Position numbers and translations under genes: made by a program
In this document: positions 26,184-33,746 of the stretch, in pieces
Numbering within the stretch: the stretch's first letter is position 1
How the letters are laid out: every line of letters starts with the position of its first letter
Notes under the pieces: generated by a model
The model's database searches: none
The model's input: only the letters and a program-made list of their open reading frames with translations
Told to the model about the DNA's origin: nothing
Assembly (NCBI RefSeq): GCF_022829385.1
Contig: NZ_JAKSXX010000110.1
Span: 1-64,000, forward strand
Source: Methylobacterium sp. J-070
GTDB lineage: Bacteria > Pseudomonadota > Alphaproteobacteria > Rhizobiales > Beijerinckiaceae
Length of the DNA: 64,000 nucleotides
Direction of reading: 5' to 3'

Positions 26184-27497
26184 ATGCACGCCCAGACCCC
26201 GATCGCCCGTCCCGTCCTGGAGACCAAGGGCGCTTTCCCCGAGAGCGGGTGCGGCTCGCCCGACCTGGAGAACAAGGCCGCCCGGCCCGAGGGCGGCTCC
26301 GCCCGGTCGGCGCTCGACGAACTCGCCGCCGCCTTCGCGGCGTTCAAGGAGACGAACGACACCCGCATCGGCCAGATCGAGGGCCGCCTCGGCGTCGACG
26401 TGCTCACGGAGGAGAAGCTCGCCCGGATCGACGCCGCCCTCGACGCCGCCCGCACCCGCCTCGACCGGATCAGCCTGGCGCAGGCCCGACCGCCGCTCGG
26501 GCAGCCGCAGCCCCGGGTGGATGCGGCCGCCCACGAGCATAAGGCCGCCTTCGACCTCTACGTCCGGGCCGGCGAGAGCGCCGGCCTCAAGCGCCTGGAG
26601 GCCAAGGCGCTCTCGGCCGGCTCGGGGCCGGACGGCGGCTACCTCGTGCCCGACACGATCGAGCGCACCGTGCTGATGCGGCTCGGCCAGGTCTCGCCGA
26701 TCCGATCGATCGCCAGCGTGCAGCAGATCTCGGGCGCCCAGTACAAGCGCGCGGTCTCGGTGGGCGCTCCGGTCACCGGCTGGGCGGCCGAGACCGCGCC
26801 GCGCCCCGAGACCGCCGCGCCGGCCCTGACGGAGATCGCGCTCCCCGCCATGGAACTCTACGCGATGCCGGCCGCCACGCAGACGCTGCTGGACGACGCC
26901 GTGGTGGACCTCGACGCGTGGCTGTCGGCCGAGGTCGAGACCGCCTTCGCCGAGCAGGAGGGCGTCGCCTTCGTCACCGGCAACGGCGCCAGCCGCCCGC
27001 GCGGCTTCCTCAGCTACGACACGGTCGCCAATGCCGCCTGGGCGCCGGGCAAGCTCGGCTTCGTCGCCACGGGGGTGGCCGGCGCCTTCCCGCCGGCCAG
27101 TCCGGGGGACGTGCTGTTCGACCTGATCTACGGCCTGCGGGCCGCCTACCGGCAGAACGCCGGCTTCGTGATGAATCGGCGCACCCAGAGCGCGATCCGG
27201 AAGTTCAAGGACGCGGAGGGCAACTACCTCTGGCAGCCGCCGCTCGCCGCCGGCCGGGCGGCGACGCTGATCGGCTTCCCCGTCACGGAGGCCGAGGCGA
27301 TGCCGGATCTGGCCAAGGACAGCCTGTCGCTGGCCTTCGGCGATTTCCGCCGGGGCTACGTGGTGGTGGACCGCACCGGCATGCGCGTGCTGCGCGACCC
27401 GTACTCGGCCAAGCCCTACGTGCTGTTCTACACCACCAAGCGCGTCGGCGGCGGGGTGCAGGACTTCGACGCGATCAAGCTGGTGAAGTTCGGCTGA
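26184..27497 (+). CDS. GTA major capsid protein (g5, HK97 fold)
   Basis: 437 residues. Residues 1-120 form a scaffold-like delta domain with coiled coil (SALDELAAAFAAFKETNDTR, LARIDAALDAARTRLDRISL). The mature part begins near AKALSAGSGPDGGYLVPDTI and contains ISGAQYKRAVSVG, ALTEIALPAMELYAMPAATQ, GNGASRPRGFLSYD and the C-terminal LRDPYSAKPYVLFYTTKRVG. This is the HK97-type capsid subunit of alphaproteobacterial GTAs and matches gp5 in length. Cleavage by the upstream protease near residue 125 is inferred. The next GTA gene follows only after a 2.8-kb antisense insert. Confidence 0.94.
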   Translation: MHAQTPIARPVLETKGAFPESGCGSPDLENKAARPEGGSARSALDELAAAFAAFKETNDTRIGQIEGRLGVDVLTEEKLARIDAALDAARTRLDRISLAQARPPLGQPQPRVDAAAHEHKAAFDLYVRAGESAGLKRLEAKALSAGSGPDGGYLVPDTIERTVLMRLGQVSPIRSIASVQQISGAQYKRAVSVGAPVTGWAAETAPRPETAAPALTEIALPAMELYAMPAATQTLLDDAVVDLDAWLSAEVETAFAEQEGVAFVTGNGASRPRGFLSYDTVANAAWAPGKLGFVATGVAGAFPPASPGDVLFDLIYGLRAAYRQNAGFVMNRRTQSAIRKFKDAEGNYLWQPPLAAGRAATLIGFPVTEAEAMPDLAKDSLSLAFGDFRRGYVVVDRTGMRVLRDPYSAKPYVLFYTTKRVGGGVQDFDAIKLVKFG

Positions 27498-27818
27498 GAC
27501 ATCGGGCCGACCGAGCGGGTCCCCTCTCCGGTGCGGGAGAGGTCTGCTCTCGCAGGGAACCGGGTGAGGGATCGGGTCTGTGCGGAGGCGCCGCCTCCCT
27601 CAGGGCCGGGACGGCGCGGCCTTCCTGACCCTGCCGGTTCCACACCCAGATCGCGCCCCGACCGGGAGGGGGCCAGGCATGCCGTCCCCGCGATGTCGTT
27701 ACATCGTGGCGCAGTCGGGGGGTGGGCGCCGCCGAACCTGCTGCGCGGCGCCGCCGGAAAATCCTGGGCCGGCAGCCCATCGGGACAAACCCGAGCGGGC
27801 CGCCGGCGGTGAGCGCTC
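27498..27818. other. Intergenic stretch at the capsid/insert junction
   Basis: 321 bases between the convergent capsid and dps genes. It holds a hairpin-forming dispersed repeat (27523-27542 and following to about 27570). No gene is supported. Confidence 0.5.
27523..27542. repeat. Dispersed intergenic repeat, hairpin-forming
   Basis: 7-bp stem (27523-27529 with 27536-27542), the cctctcc-ggtgcg-ggagagg core followed by cgggtgaggg at about 27561. This resembles intergenic repeats common in Proteobacteria; related pieces lie at 31767-31811, 33695-33722 and 53357-53404. Confidence 0.5.
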
Positions 27819-28364
27819 TCAGCGCCCCGGGTTGCCGTCGCGCAGGGTGCCGGTGGGCTCCTGCACGTGGGCCTCCAGGAACCAGAGATGCTTGTCCACC
27901 GCCCGGGAGATCTCGGTGAAGAGGTCGGCGGTGTCGGGATCGCCCGCCTCGTCGGTCTCGTCGATGTTCTCGCGCACCGCGTTGGCGTAGGCGGCGTAGC
28001 TGTCGATCAGCGCGGCGATGTGGTCGGCGATCGCGTAGATGCCGGTCGGGTACGCCGGAAGCTTGGTGTGCTCGGCGACCACCTGGGTCGAGCCGAAGGC
28101 CGTGGCGCCCAGCTGAACCGCACGCTCGGCGACGCTGTCGTTGAACTCGTCGAGCTCGGTGCGGAACCCGTCGAGCATCTCGTGGACGCCGATGAACTGC
28201 GGGCCCTTGAGGTTCCAGTGGGCCTGCTTGATCGACAGGGCGAGGTCGATGCCGTCCGCCAACCGGGCGTTGAGGGCGTCGATCGAGACCTTCTTGGCGT
28301 TCGAATCCGTGTTGTTGCGGGTCTTGTGCGACCGGGGGGTATTGCGGGTGCCGGCGTCGGCCAT
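27819..28364 (-). CDS. dps: Dps family DNA-binding ferritin-like protein
   Basis: 181 residues from MADAGTRNTPRS. The ferroxidase set is complete and correctly spaced: His49 (KQAHWNLKG), His61, Asp65, Asp76 and Glu80. A basic N-terminal tail (RSHKTRNNTDSNAKK) fits DNA binding. It forms dodecamers that oxidise and store iron and protect DNA in starvation and oxidative stress. Its position is unusual: it lies antisense between the GTA capsid and adaptor genes, first of a three-gene cassette with two secreted proteases (the others are further upstream on the same strand, each with its own gap). Confidence 0.93.
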   Translation of the reverse strand: MADAGTRNTPRSHKTRNNTDSNAKKVSIDALNARLADGIDLALSIKQAHWNLKGPQFIGVHEMLDGFRTELDEFNDSVAERAVQLGATAFGSTQVVAEHTKLPAYPTGIYAIADHIAALIDSYAAYANAVRENIDETDEAGDPDTADLFTEISRAVDKHLWFLEAHVQEPTGTLRDGNPGR

Positions 28365-28530
28365 GGTGTCGCTCCGTGAGCCTGAAAGGTTCGGATGCGA
28401 AAGTGCCGATGGGGCTTCAGGTTCCCGCAGGCGCGCAGGATCTGCGGGATGGCGAAGGGCCGGGCGGCTCCAAGTCCTTGATGCCACGCGCTCTTGCGCC
28501 GAGCCGGATTCCGCCGCCGCGGCGGGCGCG

Positions 28531-29436
28531 CTAGCGGCGTCGGGTACGCGCCGTCCAGACGGGCCGGTTGCCCCGCGGCAGGGCGTCGCTCACTGGGATC
28601 CGGGCCAGCTCCGCCGAGCGCGCCGAGATCCAGCCGGCATGCTCGGCCACCGGCGTCACCGCGGTGAAGCCGCCGCAGGCGGTCCGGCGGGCCCCCTGCT
28701 GGAGGGCGCCGCTCGACCAGCTCACCACGCCGACGATCCGGTAGCCCCCGGGGCCGCCGGCGAGGATCGGGCCGCCGGAATCGCCCAGGCACGCGCCCGC
28801 TCCGGAGGTCTCGGCCATGCGCTGGCGGTCGGTCACCACGGTCACCCGATTGGCGACCTGCAACGAGCCGATGGAGACGAGATGCGCCAGCCGCAGGACC
28901 CGCGCCGAGCCGCGCCGGTTCTCGGCCACGACGCCGAAGCCCGCGATGTCGACCGGCGCGCCGGTTTCGATCGAGGCGGCGCCCCGCGGGTCGAGGGGCG
29001 CATAATCGGCGCCGAGGGGCGCTTCGAGCTTGAGGAGCGCCAGATCGACGCCGGGCTGCTCCTCCGGCGTCGTGCCGGGCACGAAGTCGGGGTGCATCGT
29101 GGCGGCGATCACCTGGGTCCGGTGCTGGCGGAAGCCGCGGTCGACGCTGATCACCGTGTAGCCGGCCGGTCGCATCACGCAATGGGCGGCGCTGAGCACG
29201 AGATCGGGGGCGATCAGCGTGCCCGAGCAGATCTCGCCCTCCGTGCTCTCGATGCGCACCACGAAGCTGCGCGCGCCGTTGGGGTCGCGGGTGGTGGTGC
29301 CGTTGATCACCGCCGCCGCGGGGGCCGGAAGCAGGCCGGCCAGCGCCCCGAGCAGCGCCGCGCCGATGAGGCCGCCTCCGACGCCTCCGCGGAGACGCGC
29401 GCGCAGGCCGGCCTTGCGGATCGGGCGAGGGGACAT
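28531..29436 (-). CDS. Secreted trypsin-like serine protease (S1)
   Basis: 301 residues. An Arg-rich n-region and a hydrophobic Gly/Leu/Ala core end near PAPAAA/VINGTTT, a signal peptide. The chymotrypsin fold follows with His in LVLSAAHCV, Asp in GVDLALLKL and Ser in ACLGDSGGP, so the triad is complete. Two Cys pairs are plausible. It is exported to the periplasm or medium; the substrate is unknown. The second protease gene lies 124 bases upstream on the same strand; their low identity argues against a recent tandem duplication. Confidence 0.88.
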   Translation of the reverse strand: MSPRPIRKAGLRARLRGGVGGGLIGAALLGALAGLLPAPAAAVINGTTTRDPNGARSFVVRIESTEGEICSGTLIAPDLVLSAAHCVMRPAGYTVISVDRGFRQHRTQVIAATMHPDFVPGTTPEEQPGVDLALLKLEAPLGADYAPLDPRGAASIETGAPVDIAGFGVVAENRRGSARVLRLAHLVSIGSLQVANRVTVVTDRQRMAETSGAGACLGDSGGPILAGGPGGYRIVGVVSWSSGALQQGARRTACGGFTAVTPVAEHAGWISARSAELARIPVSDALPRGNRPVWTARTRRR

Positions 29437-29560
29437 CGGGCACTCCGGGGGGGCGCCGTCGGCGCGAGTGGGGACGCCGGATCGAGGGTGCGTCGGCGCG
29501 TGAGCCTAGAGCAAGGCAATGACCCGGCCAAGCTGAGGTTCCCTGCGGATCCGGCCGACT

Positions 29561-30298
29561 CTACGGCGTCCAACGCGCGCTCCGGCCCCAGCCCTCCAGC
29601 ACCCGGTCGATCCAGCCGTGCTGCGGCCCGATCAGGACCCCCTGCGTGAGGCCGCCGCAGGCGCCCCCGACCCAGGCGGCGAGCGCCCGGACGGCCCCGT
29701 CCGGCCCGGCGATCGGGCCGCCGGAATCGCCCTGGCAGGCGCCGCCGCCGGCGCCCTTCAGCCAGACCAGGATGCGGCTCGGCCCGTAGGGCTCGATCAC
29801 CGGCAGGTCGATGCTGCGGTGGGTGCCGGTGGAGCGCGGGTCGCCGGGCCTGGCGGCGCCGTAGCCCGACAGGGTCAGGGTCTCGCCCGCCTTCGGGGAC
29901 GCGGCGCCGAGCGTCACCGGGGCGAAGCGCGGCGGCAGCGGCGTCGCGGTGCGCAGCAGCGCGAGGTCGATGGAGCGCCGCCGGGCCGCCGCCGCGCCCG
30001 CGTCGTAGCCCGGATGCACGGCGCGGCCCGCCACCTCCACGAGGACCGGGGCGCCGGCGGCGTCGCGGAAATGGACACGGAGTTCCGGCGCGTCGGCGGC
30101 GCAATGGCCGGCGGTGAGCACCGTGTCGTCGGTGAGCACCACGCCGGTGCAGACGCCGCCCTTCGACGACAGGACCATCACGGCGCCGCCCGCGGGCGAG
30201 TCCGCGCCGCCCACGATCGCCCGAGCTGGCAGGCTCGCGAGCGACGGACCCGCCGCCAGGACGGTGCAGGCCGCCAGGCGTCGCATCGAGATCGGCAT
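29561..30298 (-). CDS. Second secreted trypsin-like serine protease (S1)
   Basis: 245 residues with a short signal peptide (MRRLAACTVLAAGPSLASLPARA) directly followed by IVGGADSP, the classical mature trypsin start. The triad is His in TAGHC, Asp in SIDLALLRT and Ser in ACQGDSGGP. GGVCTGVVL and GGACGG supply likely disulfide partners. Exported. It is smaller than the neighbouring protease. The IVGG N-terminus would be freed directly by signal peptidase, so no zymogen step is needed. It is divergent from g6, whose start is only 27 bases away. Confidence 0.88.
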   Translation of the reverse strand: MPISMRRLAACTVLAAGPSLASLPARAIVGGADSPAGGAVMVLSSKGGVCTGVVLTDDTVLTAGHCAADAPELRVHFRDAAGAPVLVEVAGRAVHPGYDAGAAAARRRSIDLALLRTATPLPPRFAPVTLGAASPKAGETLTLSGYGAARPGDPRSTGTHRSIDLPVIEPYGPSRILVWLKGAGGGACQGDSGGPIAGPDGAVRALAAWVGGACGGLTQGVLIGPQHGWIDRVLEGWGRSARWTP

Positions 30299-30325
30299 CA
30301 GACCACCATTCGAGAGGGACGCGCG

Positions 30326-30880
30326 ATGATCCCGTTACGCATCGACGCCTCCGCCGTCGAGCCGGTGAGCGTCGCCGACCTGCGCGGCTACCTGCGCGTC
30401 GATTCCGACGACGGGGGTACCGAGGACGGCCTGCTCCAGGCTCTGATCACGGCGGTCCGCGCCAGCCTGGAGATCGAGACCCGCCGGATCCTGGTCCCGG
30501 GCCGCTACCGGATCGCGCTGCCCGGCTGGCCGCCCGGGGGGCGGCTGCCCCTGCCGCTCAGCCCGCTGGTGGCCCTCGTCCGTGCGGGGTTCGCGGCGGC
30601 CGACGGCAGCGTCGCGGTCCTCGCCGAGGGCCTCGTGCGCCTGGGCCCGGACCCGGTGGAGGCGCCGTGCCTGCTGGTCGATCCGGAGGCGCCGGACCCC
30701 GCCGGCCGCACCATCCTGATCGAGGTGGCGGCGGGCTACGGCGGCGATGGACCGCCGCTGCCGCCGCCGCTGCGCCTCGCGATCCTGCGGCTCGCCGCCG
30801 CCCGCTACGAGCATCGCGGCGACGAACCGGACGCCGACGCCGCCGACCTCGCCGCGCCCTTCCGCCGGATGCGGCTGTGA
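30326..30880 (+). CDS. GTA head-tail adaptor (g6)
   Basis: 184 residues from MIPLRIDASAVEPVS, GAGAGGG upstream. Typical of the phiE125 gp8/gp6-like connector family: VADLRGYLRVD, LLQALITAVRASLEIETRR and a C-terminal LRLAILRLAAARYEHRGDE. In the GTA it joins portal and tail stopper. It restarts the GTA gene order after the antisense dps/protease insert, so it cannot rely only on transcription through that insert without facing convergent traffic. Confidence 0.88.
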   Translation: MIPLRIDASAVEPVSVADLRGYLRVDSDDGGTEDGLLQALITAVRASLEIETRRILVPGRYRIALPGWPPGGRLPLPLSPLVALVRAGFAAADGSVAVLAEGLVRLGPDPVEAPCLLVDPEAPDPAGRTILIEVAAGYGGDGPPLPPPLRLAILRLAAARYEHRGDEPDADAADLAAPFRRMRL

Positions 30881-30912
30881 TCCCGCGCCCCTCGATCCCC
30901 GGAGCCCGTCCC

Positions 30913-31263
30913 ATGGCGACACAGCCCCGGCCGCCGCTCGGCGCCCGCTGCCGCCGCTTCGTCCTCGAACGGCCCCTGGAGGAGCCCGATGGCTTCGGCG
31001 GCGTGCTCCGCCGCTACGTGGCCGGCCCGGTCCTGTGGGGCGCCCTGGCGCCGGCCGGCGTCGTCGACCGCCCGGCCGGCGGCCGGACCGACACCCTGGC
31101 CGCCTACCGTGTCACCCTCCGGAGCCGGACCGACCTCGACGCGACGATGCGGCTGGCCGCCGGCCCCCGGCGCTTCGCGATCCGCGCCGTGACCGAACCC
31201 GATGCGCGGGGCCGCGACCGCGTCTGCCACGTCGAGGAACTGCCTCGCGAGAACCTGCCGTGA
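30913..31263 (+). CDS. GTA head closure/stopper (g7)
   Basis: 116 residues from MATQPRPPLGARCRRFVLER. The SPP1 gp16-like/DUF head-tail joining pattern is present: PDGFGGVLRRYVAGPVLWGALAPAG, AAYRVTLRSRTDLDATMRL, RFAIRAVTEPDARGRDRVCHVEE. Its stop overlaps the start of g8 as GTGA, which indicates translational coupling. Ring-forming protein that keeps DNA in the head until delivery. Confidence 0.85.
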   Translation: MATQPRPPLGARCRRFVLERPLEEPDGFGGVLRRYVAGPVLWGALAPAGVVDRPAGGRTDTLAAYRVTLRSRTDLDATMRLAAGPRRFAIRAVTEPDARGRDRVCHVEELPRENLP

Positions 31264-31676
31264 CCGATCCCAGCCCGCTTCTGGCGCTCCGCGCCGGCCT
31301 GATCGCCCGCTTCTCGGCCGATGCCGCCCTCGCGGCGCTGCTCGGCGGTCGGGTGCGCCTCTACGACGAGCCCCCGCGGGGCTCGGTCCCGGTCTACGCC
31401 CTGTTCGGCGACGCCGGGATCCAGGACGATTCCGTCGACGGCGCCGTGCGCCACCGCCACAACCACGAGATCGTGGCGATCGCCCGGGCGGGCTCGGTGC
31501 GCACCGCCCTCGACGCCGCCGAGCGCATGGCGGCGCTGCTCGCGGACGAGGCGATGCCGCTGACGGGCTGCCGGCTCGTCACCCTGCGAGTGCGCGCCAT
31601 CAGGGCCCACCGCGATACCCGGACCGGAGAGGCGCGGGCCAGCCTCGCCCTCGAGGCCGTCACCGAGACTTTTTGA
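31260..31676 (+). CDS. GTA tail terminator, DUF3168 family (g8)
   Basis: 138 residues from a GTG overlapping the g7 stop. DUF3168 pattern: ALRAGLIARFSADAALAALL, RVRLYDEPPRGSVPVYALFG, RHRHNHEIVAIARAGSVRTA and a final strand TRTGEARASLALEAVTE. It would cap the tail tube at the head side. A 394-base gap with dispersed repeat follows before g9, unusual inside a GTA operon. Confidence 0.88.
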   Translation: MTDPSPLLALRAGLIARFSADAALAALLGGRVRLYDEPPRGSVPVYALFGDAGIQDDSVDGAVRHRHNHEIVAIARAGSVRTALDAAERMAALLADEAMPLTGCRLVTLRVRAIRAHRDTRTGEARASLALEAVTETF

Positions 31677-32070
31677 TGGTAGGGGCGTCGGATCCGACCT
31701 GCCTTTCCCTCCGATGTGCGCATAGGTCCGGCCGAGGTTCGGCAGGACAGGTCCGACACGCGCCTTCCCTCCCCGCTCTGCAGGGGAGGGTGGCCTTCGC
31801 GTGAGCGAAGGTCGGAGAGGGGACCGGGCTTCCGGATCGGTCGCGACGGGCGAGACATCCTGACCTGTCGTGCTGGCCTGCTCCCGACCCCCTTTGGGGG
31901 CCATTCGCCCCCGCGGAGGGGGGAGCCGCGGCGCCCGCCGTGCCCGGTCTCCGATGGATCCGTGCCGGATCCCGGATCAGGTTCTGCTGCCGCTCCACCT
32001 GTCCGGGACAGGGCACGCGTGGGCTACGACGCGGCACGACGTTCGATGGCAACGAGGCAGGAGGAAGCCG
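31677..32070. other. Gap inside the GTA cluster with dispersed repeat
   Basis: 394 bases between g8 and g9 in a cluster whose other genes nearly touch. It contains two adjacent hairpins of the dispersed intergenic repeat (31767-31811) and no supportable gene. Confidence 0.5.
31767..31811. repeat. Dispersed intergenic repeat, two hairpins
   Basis: First hairpin: 8-bp stem 31767-31774 with 31783-31790. Second: 7-bp stem 31794-31800 with 31805-31811 and loop GTGA. The downstream tag gtcggagagggg agrees with repeats widespread in Rhizobiales genomes. Confidence 0.6.
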
Positions 32071-32481
32071 ATGGGCGCGCAGAAGGGCAAGGACCTGCTG
32101 CTCCGGGCCGGGGACGGCGCGGGCGGCTTCGTGGCCGTGGCGGGCCTGCGCAGCCGCCAGATCACGCTGAACGCCGAGACCGTGGACGTCACCAACGCCG
32201 ATTCCGCCGGCCGCTGGCGCGAGCTGCTCGCCGGCGCCGGCGTGCGCCGGGCCGCGATCTCCGGATCGGGGGTGTTCCGCGATCAGGCCTCGGACGCGCG
32301 CCTGCGGCAGATCTTCTTCGACGGGGCGATCGAGACCTTCCAGATCGTGGTGCCGGCCTTCGGGATCCTGGAGGGGCCGTTCCAGATCGCGAGCCTCGAA
32401 TACCGGGGCGATCACGCCAGCGAGGTCACCTTCGACGTCAGCCTGGATTCGGCGGGCGCGCTCGGCTTCGCGGCGGCCTGA
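32071..32481 (+). CDS. GTA major tail (tube) protein (g9)
   Basis: 136 residues with AGGAGGAAG before the ATG. TP901-1-type tube protein: MGAQKGKDLLLRAGDGAG, LRSRQITLNAETVDVTNADS, WRELLAGAGVRRAAISGSGV, and a beta-rich second half with ITSLEY-like FQIASLEYRGDH. Length and pattern match GTA gp9. g10 starts four bases after its stop. Confidence 0.92.
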   Translation: MGAQKGKDLLLRAGDGAGGFVAVAGLRSRQITLNAETVDVTNADSAGRWRELLAGAGVRRAAISGSGVFRDQASDARLRQIFFDGAIETFQIVVPAFGILEGPFQIASLEYRGDHASEVTFDVSLDSAGALGFAAA

Positions 32482-32485
32482 CGCC

Positions 32486-32818
32486 ATGGCCAACCGGATC
32501 CGCGGGGAGGTGCCGCTCGTGCTGAGTGGGCGGCGCTACACCCTCTGCCTGACCCTCGGCGCGCTGGCCGAGCTGGAGGCGGCGCTCCAGGTCGGCGACC
32601 TGACGGGCCTCGCCGGGCGCTTCGCAGGCGGGCGCGTCTCGGCCCGGGACCTGATCGCGCTGCTCGGCGTCGCCCTGCGCGGCGGCGGCCACGACATCGA
32701 CGACGCGGCTGTGGCGCGGATGCCGCTCGCGGGCGGGCTCGACGCCGTGTCGGCGGCCCTCGGCGAGGTGCTGGCGGCGGCCTTCGGGGAGGCGCCGGGC
32801 CCGGCAAACCCTCCGTAG
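32486..32818 (+). CDS. GTA tail assembly chaperone, first frame (g10, GTA_gp10 family)
   Basis: 110 residues. Pattern of the GTA gp10 family: NRIRGEVPLVLSGRRYTLCL, LGALAELEAALQVGDLTGLA, RFAGGRVSARDLIALLGVAL and RGGGHDIDDAAV. It corresponds functionally to the lambda G protein, which binds the tape measure during tail assembly. Codons 105-106 form the heptamer G-GGC-CCG (32797-32803), a fit to the X-XXY-YYZ rule for -1 slippage, and the next frame (g10.1) is in exactly that -1 phase. Confidence 0.88.
   Translation: MANRIRGEVPLVLSGRRYTLCLTLGALAELEAALQVGDLTGLAGRFAGGRVSARDLIALLGVALRGGGHDIDDAAVARMPLAGGLDAVSAALGEVLAAAFGEAPGPANPP
32797..32803 (+). promoter_or_regulatory. Putative -1 ribosomal frameshift site
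   Basis: GGGCCCG, in-phase with g10 (G GGC CCG). A -1 slip would place the ribosome in the g10.1 frame, which stays open to 33045. GGC-CCG can re-pair as GGG-CCC. No other in-phase heptamer was seen near the g10 stop. Confidence 0.5.
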
Positions 32819-33045
32819 AGCCGCCTCCGCCCGCATCGCAACCGGAGACGGCTCGAAACCCCGCCGGCTTCCCCTGGGACGATGCCCTCGCGCTCGGCCT
32901 CGGAATCCTGCGCTGGAGCCCCGCCGCCTTCTGGGCGGCGACGCCGCGGGAGTTCGCGGCGGCGCTCGGCCGGCGCGCCGGGCCGGAGCCCATGACCCGC
33001 GCCGCCTTCGAGCGGCTGCTCGCCGCCTATCCCGATCCGCGCTGA
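32803..33045 (+). CDS. GTA tail assembly chaperone, second frame (g10.1, DUF2376 type), probably made by frameshift
   Basis: The frame encodes NPAGFPWDDALALGLGILRW then SPAAFWAATPREFAAALGRR and ends FERLLAAYPDPR, the compact DUF2376/gp10.1 pattern found between g10 and the tape measure in other GTAs. It has no ATG, GTG or TTG upstream of the conserved part; the only ATG leaves 17 residues. With a -1 slip at 32797-32803 the product would be a 186-residue fusion: 106 residues of g10 plus 80 of this frame. Lambda G/GT is the precedent. Without the slip the frame would need a non-standard start. Coordinates give the post-slip part. Confidence 0.65.
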   Translation, partial: GKPSVEPPPPASQPETARNPAGFPWDDALALGLGILRWSPAAFWAATPREFAAALGRRAGPEPMTRAAFERLLAAYPDPR

Positions 33046-33054
33046 GGCATCCCG

Positions 33055-33633
33055 ATGGCCGAGACCGAATCCGACATCGCGGGCGACGCGCGGATCAAGC
33101 AGCTCGAGACCCTCGACCGGCTGGCGCAGAATTTCGGCCGCAGCCTCGACACGGCGCTCACCCGGGGCGCCGCCTCGGGGCGCAGCCTCGACGGGGTGCT
33201 GGGCACGATCGGGTCCCGCCTCGCCGGCGCGGCGGCCCGGGCGGCGGCCGGGCCGATCCGGTCCGGGATCGGCGGCCTCGTGAACGCCGTACTGGGAGCG
33301 GGCTCCGGCTCCGAGGACGGCTATGCCCGCGGCGGGGTGTTCCGGGGCGGGCGGGTCCAGCCCTTCGCGGCGGGCGGGGTCGTGGCCGCGCCGACCTACT
33401 TCCCCATGGCCGGCGGCACCGGGCTCATGGGCGAGGCCGGCCCGGAGGCGATCCTGCCCCTCGCCCGTGGCCCGGACGGGCGCCTCGGCGTCGCCGCCGG
33501 CGGGGCGTCGGCGCGCCCGGTCTCGGTGAACGTCACCATCGCGACGCCCGATCCGGGGGCGTTCCGCCGGTCCGAGGCGCAGGTGACCGCGAGCCTCGCC
33601 CGGGCGGTGGCGCGGGGGCAGCGGGCGACGTGA
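33055..33633 (+). CDS. GTA short tape-measure protein (g11)
   Basis: 192 residues from MAETESDIAGD. N-terminal helix (IKQLETLDRLAQNFGRSLDT), a Gly/Ala-rich middle, and the C-terminal tape-measure signature ARGGVFRGGRVQPFAAGGVV, then MGEAGPEAILPLARGPDGRLGV. GTA tails are short and their tape measure is about 200 residues, as here. It sets tail length and is threaded through the tube. It is the last GTA gene before the antisense tauD insert. Confidence 0.9.
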   Translation: MAETESDIAGDARIKQLETLDRLAQNFGRSLDTALTRGAASGRSLDGVLGTIGSRLAGAAARAAAGPIRSGIGGLVNAVLGAGSGSEDGYARGGVFRGGRVQPFAAGGVVAAPTYFPMAGGTGLMGEAGPEAILPLARGPDGRLGVAAGGASARPVSVNVTIATPDPGAFRRSEAQVTASLARAVARGQRAT

Positions 33634-33694
33634 GCCCGGGAACCCGTGCCGGACGCGGGGCCACGCGTTGGCCATAGCGAACGCTTCCGCGGCG

Positions 33695-33722
33695 CTCCCT
33701 TCCCCGCAGAGGGGGGAGGGAG
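33695..33722. repeat. Dispersed intergenic repeat, short copy
   Basis: Arms ctccct (33695-33700) and agggag (33717-33722) around ccccgcagagggg-like sequence, downstream of g11 and next to the tauD stop. Related to the other dispersed repeats in the window; may act as a terminator of both genes. Confidence 0.45.
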
Positions 33723-33746
33723 CGCGCCCGCCAAGTCCGGTGCTTC

